Shown: in pieces, positions 50,200 to 59,578 of the stretch
How positions within the stretch are numbered: position 1 is the first letter of the stretch
Layout: the number at the start of each line of letters is the position of its first letter
Origin: Shimia sp040370365
GTDB lineage: Bacteria; Pseudomonadota; Alphaproteobacteria; Rhodobacterales; Rhodobacteraceae
DNA: 64,000 nucleotides
Direction: 5' to 3'
Assembly: GCF_040370365.1 (NCBI RefSeq)
Contig: NZ_BAABWQ010000003.1
Location: forward strand, 186,001-250,000
Made by a program: the position numbers and the translations under genes
The notes under the pieces: generated by a model
Seen by the model: only the letters and a program-made list of their open reading frames with translations
Database searches by the model: none
What the model was told of the DNA's origin: nothing

Positions 50200-50628
50200 A
50201 TGAGCGCAGCAAAATCAGGCGACACGGTTCGCATTCACTACACCGGAACGCTGAGCGACGGCTCTGTTTTTGATAGCTCTGAAGGCCGCGACCCGCTGGA
50301 GTTCACTCTGGGCTCTGGTCAGGTTATCGCAGGTTTTGACACCGCCGTTGATGGCATGGAGATCGGTGAGAAAAAAGTCGCCGAAATCCCTGCGGATCAG
50401 GCCTACGGGCCCCGCCACGACGAAGGTATTCAAGACGTCCCACGCGAGCAAATTCCGGCAGAAATTCCGCTGGAAGTTGGCCTGCAACTGCAAATGCAAT
50501 CTCCAACCGGCCAGATTGTTCCGGTGACTGTTGTTGAGGTCACCGAAGAGATCGTCAAGCTGGATGCCAACCACACGCTGGCGGGCAAAGACCTGACTTT
50601 TGCGATTGAGCTGGTCTCGATCAACTGA
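50200..50628 (+). CDS. FKBP-type peptidyl-prolyl isomerase, SlyD-like
   Basis: Protein of 142 aa. The FKBP core (VRIHYTGTLSDGSVFDSS, PLEFTLGSGQVIAGFDTAV) with an inserted-flap domain (DVPREQIPAEIPLEVGLQLQMQ) is the SlyD architecture. It returns to the core with DANHTLAGKDLTFAIELV. The His/Cys-rich metal-binding tail of SlyD is absent. It should act as a cytosolic folding helper and prolyl isomerase. The ATG at 50200 is preferred over one four codons upstream. A textbook terminator follows. Confidence 0.92.
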   Translation: MSAAKSGDTVRIHYTGTLSDGSVFDSSEGRDPLEFTLGSGQVIAGFDTAVDGMEIGEKKVAEIPADQAYGPRHDEGIQDVPREQIPAEIPLEVGLQLQMQSPTGQIVPVTVVEVTEEIVKLDANHTLAGKDLTFAIELVSIN

Positions 50629-50652
50629 GTTTGAACATATGAGATTTTGTTG

Positions 50653-50686
50653 AGCCCGCCCTTCCTCGGCGGGCTTTTCTTTTTTG
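50653..50686 (+). terminator. Rho-independent terminator
   Basis: AGCCCGCC, CTTCCTC loop, GGCGGGCT, then TTTCTTTTTT, about 25 bases after the FKBP stop. Confidence 0.92.
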
Positions 50687-50721
50687 TAGAACGTATTAGC
50701 TTGCACAACGGAGGATGTCAT

Positions 50722-51789
50722 ATGGATCTCGTTGCGCGTTTGGGTTTGAAACACCCACTTTTTCAAGCCCCGATGGCAGGGGTTTCAACACCAGAAATGG
50801 CCGCTGCGGTCACCAATGCCGGAGGACTAGGCGCGCTTGGCCTTGGGGCAGCGGGTGTCGATGGTGCCCGCCAAATGCTGCAGGCTGCACGTGCGCTCAC
50901 ATCTGGACCGATAAATGCCAATCTGTTCTGCCACGCCCCGGCCCGACGCGACCCGGATGTGGAAGCGGATTGGTTGGCGACTTTGGCGCCAACATTCGCG
51001 CAAATGGGTGGCCAAACTCCCGGTGCATTGCATGAGATTTACCGCAGTTTTGTGGTGGATCGCGACATGTGCGACATGCTTTTGGAAGAGGCCCCCGGCG
51101 TGGTGAGCCTGCATTTTGGCCTACCAGACGGACAATGGATCAAAGAGCTACAGGCTGCGGGCAATCTGGTGTTTGCCAGCGCGACAAACCTGGAAGAGGC
51201 ACAGGCTTGTGTGGCGGCGGGCGTCGATGCGATCGTGGCGCAGGGCATTGAGGCCGGCGGGCATCGCGGCATGTTTGACCCCGATGCTGAAGACAATGAG
51301 TTGGCGACGCTTCCGCTCGTGTCGCTTTTGGTCGCCTCCTGCGATGTGCCGATCATAGCTGCCGGCGGCATAATGAACGGACAGGACGCCGCGCGTGCCC
51401 TACAGAGCGGCGCGCAAGCCGCGCAATTGGGCACCGCCTTTCTGGATTGCACGGAATCAGCTGCGGATGCGGGATATCGCGCGGCTCTGCGCGATCCAGA
51501 ACAGGGTCCGCCGGTGCTGACGCGTGTGGTGTCCGGCCGCCCGGCCCGCTGTTTACGCAACAAATTCGTCACCTTGGGTCAGAGCCTGCACGCACGCGTG
51601 CCAGATTACCCAGTGGCCTATGACGCCGGAAAAGCGCTGAATGCGTTGGCCAAGGCGCAGGGAGAGGTCGGATTTGGTGCCCATTGGGCGGGGAGCGGCG
51701 TGGCGCGAACTCCAAAAGGAGATGCGGCGCAAATCCTTTTGAAGATTGCGCAGGACCTGTTGCAAACGCAATCCGGTGGCGCGCCCTAA
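50722..51789 (+). CDS. Nitronate monooxygenase-like flavoprotein
   Basis: TIM-barrel FMN protein of 355 aa: HPLFQAPMAGVSTPEMAAAV, GLGALGLGA, VAQGIEAGGHRGMF with the catalytic His, and PIIAAGGIMNGQDAARALQSGA for the phosphate. It oxidises alkyl nitronates such as propionate-3-nitronate; some relatives are NADH:quinone reductases. GGAGG lies seven bases before the ATG at 50722, which decides the start. The frame reads through the preceding terminator and that part is not coding. Confidence 0.88.
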   Translation: MDLVARLGLKHPLFQAPMAGVSTPEMAAAVTNAGGLGALGLGAAGVDGARQMLQAARALTSGPINANLFCHAPARRDPDVEADWLATLAPTFAQMGGQTPGALHEIYRSFVVDRDMCDMLLEEAPGVVSLHFGLPDGQWIKELQAAGNLVFASATNLEEAQACVAAGVDAIVAQGIEAGGHRGMFDPDAEDNELATLPLVSLLVASCDVPIIAAGGIMNGQDAARALQSGAQAAQLGTAFLDCTESAADAGYRAALRDPEQGPPVLTRVVSGRPARCLRNKFVTLGQSLHARVPDYPVAYDAGKALNALAKAQGEVGFGAHWAGSGVARTPKGDAAQILLKIAQDLLQTQSGGAP

Positions 51790-51935
51790 GCCTATTGTAA
51801 CCGGTAAGAAACCGCCGATTTGATGGTAAGGTGGTGTATTCCTTAGGTGTGGGCATTCGGCGCGACTGCTAGGTCTGGCAGTGTTTGAGTCAACCCAGTG
51901 TTTCTCAGTTGACCCCTTTAGGATTTACTGACCAC

Positions 51936-53168
51936 ATGCCCACAAAAAGTGAGCCGTCTCTCTTCATGCGCAATCGCCTGCCTGTCTTTGTGATCCTTGC
52001 CACCGTTGTGATTGATGCAATGGGCATTGGGCTTATTCTTCCAGTGATGCCCGATTTGATTCAGGAGGTCACCGGCGGGGATTTGGGCGCGGCAGCCGTC
52101 TGGGGCGGCATTTTGGCGACGGTCTTCGCCTTCATGCAGTTCTTATGCGGCCCCCTTCTGGGCAATCTATCAGATCGCTTTGGCCGACGCCCTGTGCTGT
52201 TGGTATCGCTGGCTGTGATGTCTGCAGACTACGTTATCATGGCGTTGGCTGAGAATATCTGGGTGCTGGTGCTTGGGCGCATCGTGGCGGGGATTACAGC
52301 CGCCACCTATGCCACCGCTATGGCCTATATGGCTGATATTTCCACCCCTGAGGACAAAGCCAAAGCCTTTGGCTTGGTCGGCGCAGGTATTGGCATTGGC
52401 TTTGTATTGGGCCCCGCCATGGGAGGCGTTCTGGCACAGTTTGGCACCCGCGCACCGTTTTGGGCGGCGGCGGTACTGGCTGGCGGCAACGCATTGTTAG
52501 GTTGGGTGGTTCTGAAAGAAACCGTGACGGAGGCCACCCGCCGAGTGTTTGAATTGCGCCGCGCAAACCCGCTTGGCGCATTGGCAGCACTGAACACCTT
52601 GCCGTCCATGCCAAAACTCTTGGTGGTGTTTTTCCTGTATCAGGTGGCAGCAGCAGTCTACCCATCAATCTGGCCCTACTTTGTGACAGAACGCTTTGGG
52701 TTTGAGGAAGGCATGATCGGCCTGTCTCTCACCGCCTATGGCTTGACCTATGCGATTGTTCAGGCGGCCTTAATTGCCCCCACAATCAGCTGGCTAGGCA
52801 ACCGGAAAACAGTGGTTTTCGGTCTTGTCTTGGAGGTCTTCGCTTTGATTTACCTAGGGTTGATCTCTACGGAACTGTTGTTGTTTATTGGCATCCCTTT
52901 GGCCGCATTGGCCTCTGTGGGATTGCCTGCGTTGCAGGGTATCATGTCGCGACGGGTAGCCAGTGATGCACAGGGAGAACTCCAAGGCGTCTCCGCATCA
53001 CTCACATCCCTAGCGCATATCCTTGCCCCGCTGGTGATGACCCAAACCTTTGCCTATTTCTCTGACGCCCATGCACCGCTTTACCTACCCGGCGCACCAT
53101 TCCTTCTCTCAGCGGTCCTCATGGTCCTGTCATTGCTAGTATTTTTGCGCTCACGTCGCGCCACTTAG
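51936..53168 (+). CDS. MFS efflux transporter, TCR/Tet family
   Basis: Twelve-helix inner-membrane protein of 410 aa. Helix 1 is at about residues 14-35 (LPVFVILATVVIDAMGIGLILP). The loop 2-3 motif A is GNLSDRFGRRPVLL. It also has motif B-like LGRIVAGITAATYATAMAYMADIS and motif C-like GAGIGIGFVLGPAMGG, so it is an antiporter of the tetracycline-resistance type. The start could also be the ATG at 51966. Substrate specificity cannot be read from sequence. It is preceded and followed by unrelated genes. Confidence 0.88.
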   Translation: MPTKSEPSLFMRNRLPVFVILATVVIDAMGIGLILPVMPDLIQEVTGGDLGAAAVWGGILATVFAFMQFLCGPLLGNLSDRFGRRPVLLVSLAVMSADYVIMALAENIWVLVLGRIVAGITAATYATAMAYMADISTPEDKAKAFGLVGAGIGIGFVLGPAMGGVLAQFGTRAPFWAAAVLAGGNALLGWVVLKETVTEATRRVFELRRANPLGALAALNTLPSMPKLLVVFFLYQVAAAVYPSIWPYFVTERFGFEEGMIGLSLTAYGLTYAIVQAALIAPTISWLGNRKTVVFGLVLEVFALIYLGLISTELLLFIGIPLAALASVGLPALQGIMSRRVASDAQGELQGVSASLTSLAHILAPLVMTQTFAYFSDAHAPLYLPGAPFLLSAVLMVLSLLVFLRSRRAT

Positions 53169-53270
53169 TCCAAAAACGACTTTCTTTGTCCGTTTTGGGA
53201 CAGGCCGTGTGATTCTATCCGACCAAACTGAAGGCACCTGCAGAACACGTCAGCCATTTAAGAGAGTCAC

Positions 53271-54359
53271 ATGAGCACTATAAAAGCAGCCGTTTGTCAC
53301 ACATTTGGCCAACCTTTGGTTGTCGAGAATGTCACCCTGCGCGCGCCCGCTATGGGCGAAATCGAAGTCACGCTGGATGCCGTGGCCATATGTCACTCAG
53401 ACATCTCTTATGCGGATGGCGCATGGGGCGGAAGCCTGCCGGCTGTGTATGGACATGAGGCAGCGGGCCGTGTGACTTCGGTGGGCGAAGGCGTGGTCGG
53501 CTTGGCCCAAGGCGACCCGGTTGTGGTCACCCTTATCCGTGCTTGCGGCACTTGCCCAAGCTGTTCAGGCGGAAAACCGGTGATCTGTGAAACACCTTAT
53601 GATGGTGACACAGGTCCACTGACAACCTCGGACGGTGGCAAACTGCATCAGGCCATGGCTTGTGGCGCCTTTGCGGAAAAAGTGGTTGTGGATCAGTCTC
53701 AGGTGGTGAAAATCCCAGAAGACATTCCCATGGAGGCTGCCAGCCTGATCGCCTGTGGTGTGATCACCGGCGTGGGTGCTGTCGTGAATGCCGCTGAGAT
53801 CCGCGCAGGACAGGATATGGTGGTGATTGGTGCTGGGGGCGTTGGGCTCAACGCTATTCAAGGCGCGCGGATTGCCGGTGCCCGGCGCATCGTGGCGGTC
53901 GACATGTCTGAAGAGAAGCTTGCCATCGCCAAAGAGTTTGGGGCAACAGATGGAGTGCTGGCGACTGAGAAAAAACCATTTGTGAAAGCCATGCGCGCGA
54001 TTGGACGCGGTGCAGATGCTGTGATCGTCACAGTGGGTGCGATTCCGGCCTATGATCAGGCCCCGCGCTATCTGGCACCCGGCGGAAAAGTCATCATGGT
54101 TGGCATGCCGCACCTGGGAGCCACATCGACCTATGAACCGGTGATCCTTGCCGCTGTTGGTCAGGGTCTTCAGGGGTCAAAAATGGGCGATGTGGTGATC
54201 AAACGCGACATCCCGTGGATGGTGGACCTTTATCAACAAGGGCGTTTGAAACTCGATGAGCTGATTTCAGGCCGGTGGTCATTGGATCAAATCAACGAAG
54301 CCATCGCCGACACAAAAACCGGCAGTGCCAAGCGCAATGTGATCCTGTTTGATCGTTGA
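53271..54359 (+). CDS. Zn-dependent alcohol dehydrogenase
   Basis: MDR enzyme of 362 aa with catalytic zinc ligands in AICHSDISYADG and YGHEAAGRV, and a structural-zinc-like loop RACGTCPSCSGGKPVICET (four Cys). The NAD(P) motif is VIGAGGVGLNAIQGARIAG and VAVDMSEEKLAIAKEFGA suggests NAD. The segment CGVITGVGAVVNAAEI is typical of class III/zinc-type II ADHs. It may form an operon with the small unknown gene and the enolase-superfamily dehydratase, which would fit sugar-acid or polyol catabolism. Confidence 0.88.
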   Translation: MSTIKAAVCHTFGQPLVVENVTLRAPAMGEIEVTLDAVAICHSDISYADGAWGGSLPAVYGHEAAGRVTSVGEGVVGLAQGDPVVVTLIRACGTCPSCSGGKPVICETPYDGDTGPLTTSDGGKLHQAMACGAFAEKVVVDQSQVVKIPEDIPMEAASLIACGVITGVGAVVNAAEIRAGQDMVVIGAGGVGLNAIQGARIAGARRIVAVDMSEEKLAIAKEFGATDGVLATEKKPFVKAMRAIGRGADAVIVTVGAIPAYDQAPRYLAPGGKVIMVGMPHLGATSTYEPVILAAVGQGLQGSKMGDVVIKRDIPWMVDLYQQGRLKLDELISGRWSLDQINEAIADTKTGSAKRNVILFDR

Positions 54360-54383
54360 GATCATCCGACGTCGGAGAAAGCT

Positions 54384-54755
54384 TTGCTAAAATTCATCAC
54401 TGACCTGTTCAAACCATCCGCGCCCAAAGCGCCACAGCCGATATCGGCGGAAACCTCCATGAATTTCGGTGCGGAGGAGGTGATTCCGTTTCTCACGCGA
54501 GTGGCCAACAATCCGCGTTTTGAGTTCGCGACAGACTTTGCCAAAGAACTGGGGATCAACGTGCTCACCACCCCTGTCGAAGACACCAGGCGCTGGCGGG
54601 TTGGTGGAAGCTTTGATGGCCATCCCATACGTTTGGAAGTTGAAGCGTTTATGGACGACGTTGACGCGCCTGACCTCTATTTCCACAGCTCGCAGGCGGC
54701 AGTTCTCGAAATCGAGCAGGAACTGGACGCATTCGCAAGAGAGACAGGAAAGTAG
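54384..54755 (+). CDS. Small protein of unknown function
   Basis: Acidic cytosolic protein of 123 aa from a TTG at 54384, six bases after GGAG. It shows PRFEFATDFAKELG, RRWRVGGSFDGHPIRLEVEAFMDD and a C-terminal helix EIEQELDAFARETGK. No motif or family is recognised. It is placed 24 bases after the alcohol dehydrogenase and two bases before the dehydratase gene, so it is probably translated as part of the same operon. Confidence 0.65.
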   Translation: MLKFITDLFKPSAPKAPQPISAETSMNFGAEEVIPFLTRVANNPRFEFATDFAKELGINVLTTPVEDTRRWRVGGSFDGHPIRLEVEAFMDDVDAPDLYFHSSQAAVLEIEQELDAFARETGK

Positions 54756-54757
54756 CA

Positions 54758-55987
54758 ATGAAACTTACGGATCTCGACATCATCGTAACGGCCCCCCCTG
54801 CTCCCGGCTGGGGTGGGCGGTATTGGATTCTAGTGAAGATCACCACCGACACTGGCATCATCGGTTGGGGAGAATGCTACGCCTCCACCGTGGGACCGGA
54901 CGCCATGAAAGCGGTGCTTCGAGATGTGTTTGACCGGTACTTCCTTGGTGAGAACCCTGAAAACATAGAACGTCTGTTCCGCCGCACCTATTCTTCAGGC
55001 TTTACCCAACGCCCGGATCTCACGGTCATGGGCGCCTTCTCCGGTTTGGAAATCGCCTGCTGGGACATTCTGGGCAAAGATCGCGATCGTCCGGTCTACG
55101 CTCTTCTTGGTGGATTGATGAACGAACGCCTTCGGGCCTACACCTACCTCTACCCCCTACCACATCACAACATTTCTGAGTTCTGGACCTCTCCCGAACT
55201 GGCCGCAGAATCCGCAGTGGCGATGGTGGAAAAGGGCTATACCGCGATCAAATTTGATCCCGCCGGTCCCTACACCATGCGCGGCGGTCATATGCCTGCC
55301 ATGAGCGACATCTCCATTTCCGTCGCGTTTTGCGCCGCTATCCGCGAGGCTGTCGGTGACAAGGCTGACCTGCTCTTTGGCACGCACGGACAATTTAACA
55401 CGGCTGGCGCGATCCGTTTGGGGCAGGCTTTGGAGCCATTCGCGCCGCTTTGGTACGAAGAGCCCTGCCCGCCTGACAATATCGAAGACATGGCGCGCGT
55501 GGCCCGTCAGGTGCGCATTCCAGTGTCCACGGGCGAGCGCATGTGCACCAAGTCAGAGTTCGCAACTGTTTTACGTGCAGGCGCGGCTGAAATCCTGCAG
55601 CCCGCACTTGGCCGCGCAGGCGGCATCTGGGAAATGAAGAAAGTTGCGGCGATGGCCGAATGCTTCAATGCACAAATGGCCCCACATCTTTATGCTGGCC
55701 CCGTTGAGTGGGCGGCCAACATTCACTTGGCGGCCTCGATTCCGAACCTTTTGATGATCGAAACCATCGAAACCAACTTCCACGATGCGCTGATTTCTTC
55801 AACGCTGACAGTCGAGGATGGCTTTGTAACACCACCCACTGCGCCCGGATTGGGCATTGAGGTCGATGAGGACCTGGCCCGCGCCCATCCCTATGAGGGT
55901 CATGGCTTGCACCTTCAAATGCAGGATGCGCCTTGTGATTATGCAAACGGCAACAGCTTTGAGGGTGGCTCGCCGCCAAAAACCTGA
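54758..55987 (+). CDS. Enolase-superfamily (mandelate racemase/muconate lactonizing) sugar-acid dehydratase
   Basis: Protein of 409 aa. The N-terminal capping domain has GIIGWGECYASTVGPDAM and FRRTYSSGFTQRPDLTVMGAFSGLE. The barrel carries KFDPAGPYTMRGG, LLFGTHGQFNTAGAIRLG, WYEEPCPPDNIEDM and STGERMCTKSEF with likely metal ligands. The late MAPHLYAGPVEWAANIHLA holds the catalytic His. These fit the D-galactonate/mannonate dehydratase-like group, not muconate cycloisomerase. The exact acid sugar is unknown. Confidence 0.85.
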   Translation: MKLTDLDIIVTAPPAPGWGGRYWILVKITTDTGIIGWGECYASTVGPDAMKAVLRDVFDRYFLGENPENIERLFRRTYSSGFTQRPDLTVMGAFSGLEIACWDILGKDRDRPVYALLGGLMNERLRAYTYLYPLPHHNISEFWTSPELAAESAVAMVEKGYTAIKFDPAGPYTMRGGHMPAMSDISISVAFCAAIREAVGDKADLLFGTHGQFNTAGAIRLGQALEPFAPLWYEEPCPPDNIEDMARVARQVRIPVSTGERMCTKSEFATVLRAGAAEILQPALGRAGGIWEMKKVAAMAECFNAQMAPHLYAGPVEWAANIHLAASIPNLLMIETIETNFHDALISSTLTVEDGFVTPPTAPGLGIEVDEDLARAHPYEGHGLHLQMQDAPCDYANGNSFEGGSPPKT

Positions 55988-56031
55988 GACATCTCGAAAC
56001 CCGGGCCAACAGGTGGTATATAACATCACCC

Positions 56032-56379
56032 GTGCTTCTTGGATGTTTGACTTTGACCCTAGACACCTCACCAGCCCCCGCCTCCGAGATGGCGGAAAAT
56101 GCCGAAGCGGCAGCGATCTACTTAAAGACGCTGGCGCATTCTGGTCGGCTTATGATCTTGTGTCATTTGGGGGTTGGCGAAAAATCCGTGTCAGAACTCG
56201 AAACCCTGCTCAATGTACGTCAGGCCGCTGCCAGCCAAATGCTCGCTCGCCTGCGTGAAGAGGGCTTGGTCAGCACGCGCCGCGACGGTAAAACCATTTA
56301 TTACTCATTGGCGGATGACAAAACCAAACAAGTGATTGCCCTGCTCTACAATCTGTTTTGTGCGCCAGAGGCGGAGTAA
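56032..56379 (+). CDS. ArsR-family regulator, SqrR/BigR-like thiol sensor
   Basis: Winged-helix repressor of up to 115 aa: EAAAIYLKTLAHSGRLMILCHL, then VSELETLLNVRQAAASQMLARLREEGLV and a wing GKTIYYSLAD. Two Cys, Cys44 (LMILCHL) and Cys110 (YNLFCAPE), are 66 residues apart, exactly as in SqrR (Cys41/Cys107) and BigR, which form a polysulfide or disulfide link. It lacks the CxC metal site of ArsR. The start is uncertain: a GTG at 56032 is used, with TTG at 56047 or 56053 and ATG at 56089 as alternatives. The helicase gene starts three bases after its stop. Confidence 0.82.
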   Translation: MLLGCLTLTLDTSPAPASEMAENAEAAAIYLKTLAHSGRLMILCHLGVGEKSVSELETLLNVRQAAASQMLARLREEGLVSTRRDGKTIYYSLADDKTKQVIALLYNLFCAPEAE

Positions 56380-56382
56380 CAC

Positions 56383-58806
56383 GTGTCCAAACATGTGGCT
56401 CTGCCGGATCGCATCGGTGCGTGGTTTGAACGCCAAGGATGGCTGCCTCACCCGCATCAGATCGATATGTTGGCCCGCGCGAATGATCCCTGTACGCTTC
56501 TGATCGCCCCCACCGGTGGGGGCAAAACACTGGCGGGTTTCTTGCCCACTTTGGCCGATTTGGCAGAGAAACCGCACGCTGGATTACACACTCTGTACGT
56601 TTCGCCGCTCAAAGCTCTGGCTGCGGACATCAAACGCAATTTGCGCACGCCGGTCGAAAACATCGGGCTGGACATACGCATTGAAGATCGCACCGGTGAC
56701 ACCTCACAAACCGTGAAAAAACGCCAACGCGTCGACCCACCCCACATCCTGCTGACCACGCCAGAGAGCCTTGCACTTTTGACCTCATACGAGGATTCAC
56801 CGCGTATATTTGCAGGTCTCAAACGGGTTGTGGTTGATGAAATCCATGCGTTGGCAGAAAGCAAACGCGGGGACCAGCTGTTTTTGGCCTTGGCGCGACT
56901 GCAAACGATTTGTCCGGACTTGCGGCGCGTTGGCCTGTCCGCCACGGTGGATCACCCCGAGCAGATCGCCAAACTTCTCGCCCGCAATCCCGATCCCTGT
57001 GACATTCTTTATGCGGATCCCGGTCCTGCGCCGGACATCGCCATGCTGTGTACAGAAGAGGCCCCGCCATGGTCCGGCGGCGGCGCAGCCTATGCGATCC
57101 CTGCGGTACTCGAACAAGTCAAAGCCCACAAAACCACACTGATCTTTCACAACACCCGCGCACAGGCGGAAATCTTTTTTCACAACCTCTGGCTCGCCAA
57201 TGAGACCTCCCTCCCCATCGGCATCCATCACGGCAGTCTGGACCGGCAGCAACGCGAAAAAGTCGAAACTGCCATGGTGCGCGGTGATTTGCGCGCGATT
57301 GTCTGCACCGGCAGTCTTGATCTGGGCATTGACTGGGGAGATGTCGATCTGGTCATCCAAGTCGGCGCGCCGAAAAACGTCAAACGCTTGGTGCAACGCA
57401 TCGGCCGCGCCAACCACCGCTACAATGCGCCATCCAAAGCCCTCTTGGTGCCTGCCAATCGCTGGGAAGTCGTGGAGTGCGTGAACGCGCTGGAGGCTGT
57501 GCGAGCCGGTGATCTGGATGGTGATCCACAAGCCCTCGGCCCGCACGATGTGCTCTGCCAACATATCTTACTGACGGCCGCCGCTGGCCCGTTTGATGCG
57601 GACACGCTCTTTGCCGAAGTCACAAGCGTCGGAGCCTACACCACACTCACACGTGCGGAGTTTGATACGTGTCTCGATTTCTGCGCCACCGGCGGCTATG
57701 CGCTACAGGCCTATGATCGCTGGCAAAAGCTGCAAAAGCGCTCCGACGGGCTGTGGCAGTTGCGCGACCCACGTGCCGCCGCCCGTCTGCGCATGAATGC
57801 GGGGACGATCCAAGACAGCGACACGCTTAAGGTTCAACTCAAACGCAATCGCGGTGGCAAACCCTTGGGGGAAGTCGAAGAGGCTTTTGCAGCCACGCTT
57901 ACGGCGGGTGACACCTTCCTCATTGGCGGGCAAATCGTGCGCTACGAAGGCCTGCGCGACATGACCGTTCAAGTCTCACGCAATGCAGCGCGCAAGCCAC
58001 GCGTGGCTGTGTTTTCAGGTACCAAATTCTCCACATCAACTGAGCTGTCACAACGCACACTGAGTTTCCTACAATCTGACACTTGGCCGGAACTGCCCGA
58101 CCACACGGCCAATTGGCTGCGGCTACAGCGCGACATGTCCCGACTGCCAGAGCCAAACCGCCTTCTGGTCGAAACGTTTGAACGCGACGGGCGCCAAAAC
58201 ATGTGTGTTTACGGCTTTGCCGGGCGCAATGCGCAGCAAACGCTTGGCCTTTTGCTGACCAAACGTATGGAAGAGATGGATCTCGCACCAATGGGGTTTG
58301 TGTCCTCTGACTATGCCACTCTAATTTGGGGTTTGGATGAAATCCTTGACCCGAAGCCTCTGTTTGATCTGGCCACATTGCGCGAAGGGCTAGATGGCTG
58401 GCTTGCAGGCAACGCCTTGATGAAACGCACCTTTCGCGGTGCAGCCACGATTGCAGGCTTAATAGAACGCAACACGCCCGGCGCGAGAAAATCTGGTCGT
58501 CAGGCGACGTTCAGTTCTGACATTCTCTATGACACCCTGCTCAAATACGATCCGGATCACCTGCTGATGCAGATCACCCGCACTGAGGCGTTGCGAGGGC
58601 TCGTTGATTTCGCACGCATCGAGGCGATGATGCATCAAGTCGACGATCGCATTGATCATGTGCGCGCGCCACACGTCACGCCACTGGCCGCTCCGTTATT
58701 GCTGGAAGTCGGCAAAGTCCCCGTACAAGGCGGCAGCGCAGAGGAACGCCTTTTGGCCGAAGAGGAAGCCAATTTGATGCAAGACAGCGGTCTGGCACAA
58801 GTTTAG
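56383..58806 (+). CDS. Ligase-associated DNA damage response DEXH-box helicase (Lhr-like)
   Basis: Protein of 807 aa from a GTG behind GGAG. It is a superfamily 2 helicase: Q-like LPHPHQIDML, Walker A APTGGGKTLAGF, DEXH box VVDEIHAL, motif III LSATVDHPEQ, motif V TGSLDLGIDW and motif VI QRIGRANHRYNAP. Winged-helix and Lhr-type C-terminal domains follow. This type normally travels with an exonuclease, an ATP-dependent ligase and PdeM. Here PdeM follows 56 bases downstream, but the exonuclease and ligase are not within the window. Confidence 0.92.
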   Translation: MSKHVALPDRIGAWFERQGWLPHPHQIDMLARANDPCTLLIAPTGGGKTLAGFLPTLADLAEKPHAGLHTLYVSPLKALAADIKRNLRTPVENIGLDIRIEDRTGDTSQTVKKRQRVDPPHILLTTPESLALLTSYEDSPRIFAGLKRVVVDEIHALAESKRGDQLFLALARLQTICPDLRRVGLSATVDHPEQIAKLLARNPDPCDILYADPGPAPDIAMLCTEEAPPWSGGGAAYAIPAVLEQVKAHKTTLIFHNTRAQAEIFFHNLWLANETSLPIGIHHGSLDRQQREKVETAMVRGDLRAIVCTGSLDLGIDWGDVDLVIQVGAPKNVKRLVQRIGRANHRYNAPSKALLVPANRWEVVECVNALEAVRAGDLDGDPQALGPHDVLCQHILLTAAAGPFDADTLFAEVTSVGAYTTLTRAEFDTCLDFCATGGYALQAYDRWQKLQKRSDGLWQLRDPRAAARLRMNAGTIQDSDTLKVQLKRNRGGKPLGEVEEAFAATLTAGDTFLIGGQIVRYEGLRDMTVQVSRNAARKPRVAVFSGTKFSTSTELSQRTLSFLQSDTWPELPDHTANWLRLQRDMSRLPEPNRLLVETFERDGRQNMCVYGFAGRNAQQTLGLLLTKRMEEMDLAPMGFVSSDYATLIWGLDEILDPKPLFDLATLREGLDGWLAGNALMKRTFRGAATIAGLIERNTPGARKSGRQATFSSDILYDTLLKYDPDHLLMQITRTEALRGLVDFARIEAMMHQVDDRIDHVRAPHVTPLAAPLLLEVGKVPVQGGSAEERLLAEEEANLMQDSGLAQV

Positions 58807-58862
58807 GCACATGAAGCAACTCTGTGCTTGATCGAAGTGTCATGGCCGCCTAGGAACGTACC

Positions 58863-59525
58863 ATGAACGGCGTTACCCTCAGTTTGGCAGGCTGTACTCT
58901 CACCGCGCTTGGCTCAGGCGCGCTTTGGTGGGAGGCAAAACGCCTTTTGGTGGTGTCTGACCTGCACCTCGGCAAAACCGAACGTGTCCTGCGCCGTGGC
59001 GGTCCTGCGATGCCACCGTATGAAACCCGCGATACATTGATCCGTCTTGAGAATGACCTCAACGCCACCGCGGCGGGCACTGTGATCTGTTTGGGGGACA
59101 GCTTTGATGATGTCGAAGCGGCCCGCACCTTGCCGGAGGCCGACCGCCTGTGGATTGCCCGTCTTCAAGCAGGGCGGCGTTGGGTGTGGATTGAGGGGAA
59201 CCACGATCCCGGCCCCATCGACCTTGGAGGGGCACATTTGTCAGAATTACCGCTGCCGCCCCTCACATTTCGCCACATCGCTGAGCACGGCAAAAGTGGC
59301 GAAATTTCGGGGCACTATCACCCCAAAGTGCGCATCCAGACCCGCCTAAGGAAAATCTCTCGTCCCGCGTTCTTATTTGACAGCGACCGCATCATTCTAC
59401 CGTCCTTTGGCACCTACACAGGTGGGCTGCGCAGCGACGACGCGGCCCTCAACGACATCATGCGCCCCGAAGCCATGGCGGTGGTCACCGGGCAAACCCC
59501 GCGCCTTCTGCCTATGCCTCGCTGA
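58863..59525 (+). CDS. pdeM: Ligase-associated DNA damage response endonuclease PdeM
   Basis: Calcineurin-like metallophosphoesterase of 220 aa. Motifs are VVSDLHLGKTERVLRRGG (Asp, His), CLGDSFDD (Gly-Asp), WIEGNHDPG (Asn-His) and GEISGHYHPKVRI (Gly-His-x-His). It is the usual partner of the DEXH helicase in a bacterial end-processing repair cluster. Spacing of 56 bases and the same strand suggest an operon with the helicase and perhaps the thiol regulator. Confidence 0.92.
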   Translation: MNGVTLSLAGCTLTALGSGALWWEAKRLLVVSDLHLGKTERVLRRGGPAMPPYETRDTLIRLENDLNATAAGTVICLGDSFDDVEAARTLPEADRLWIARLQAGRRWVWIEGNHDPGPIDLGGAHLSELPLPPLTFRHIAEHGKSGEISGHYHPKVRIQTRLRKISRPAFLFDSDRIILPSFGTYTGGLRSDDAALNDIMRPEAMAVVTGQTPRLLPMPR

Positions 59526-59578
59526 CTTGACCGCAACATACTCAGCTTTCAGGGTGTGTCCTGAACATGGAGGGCCAA

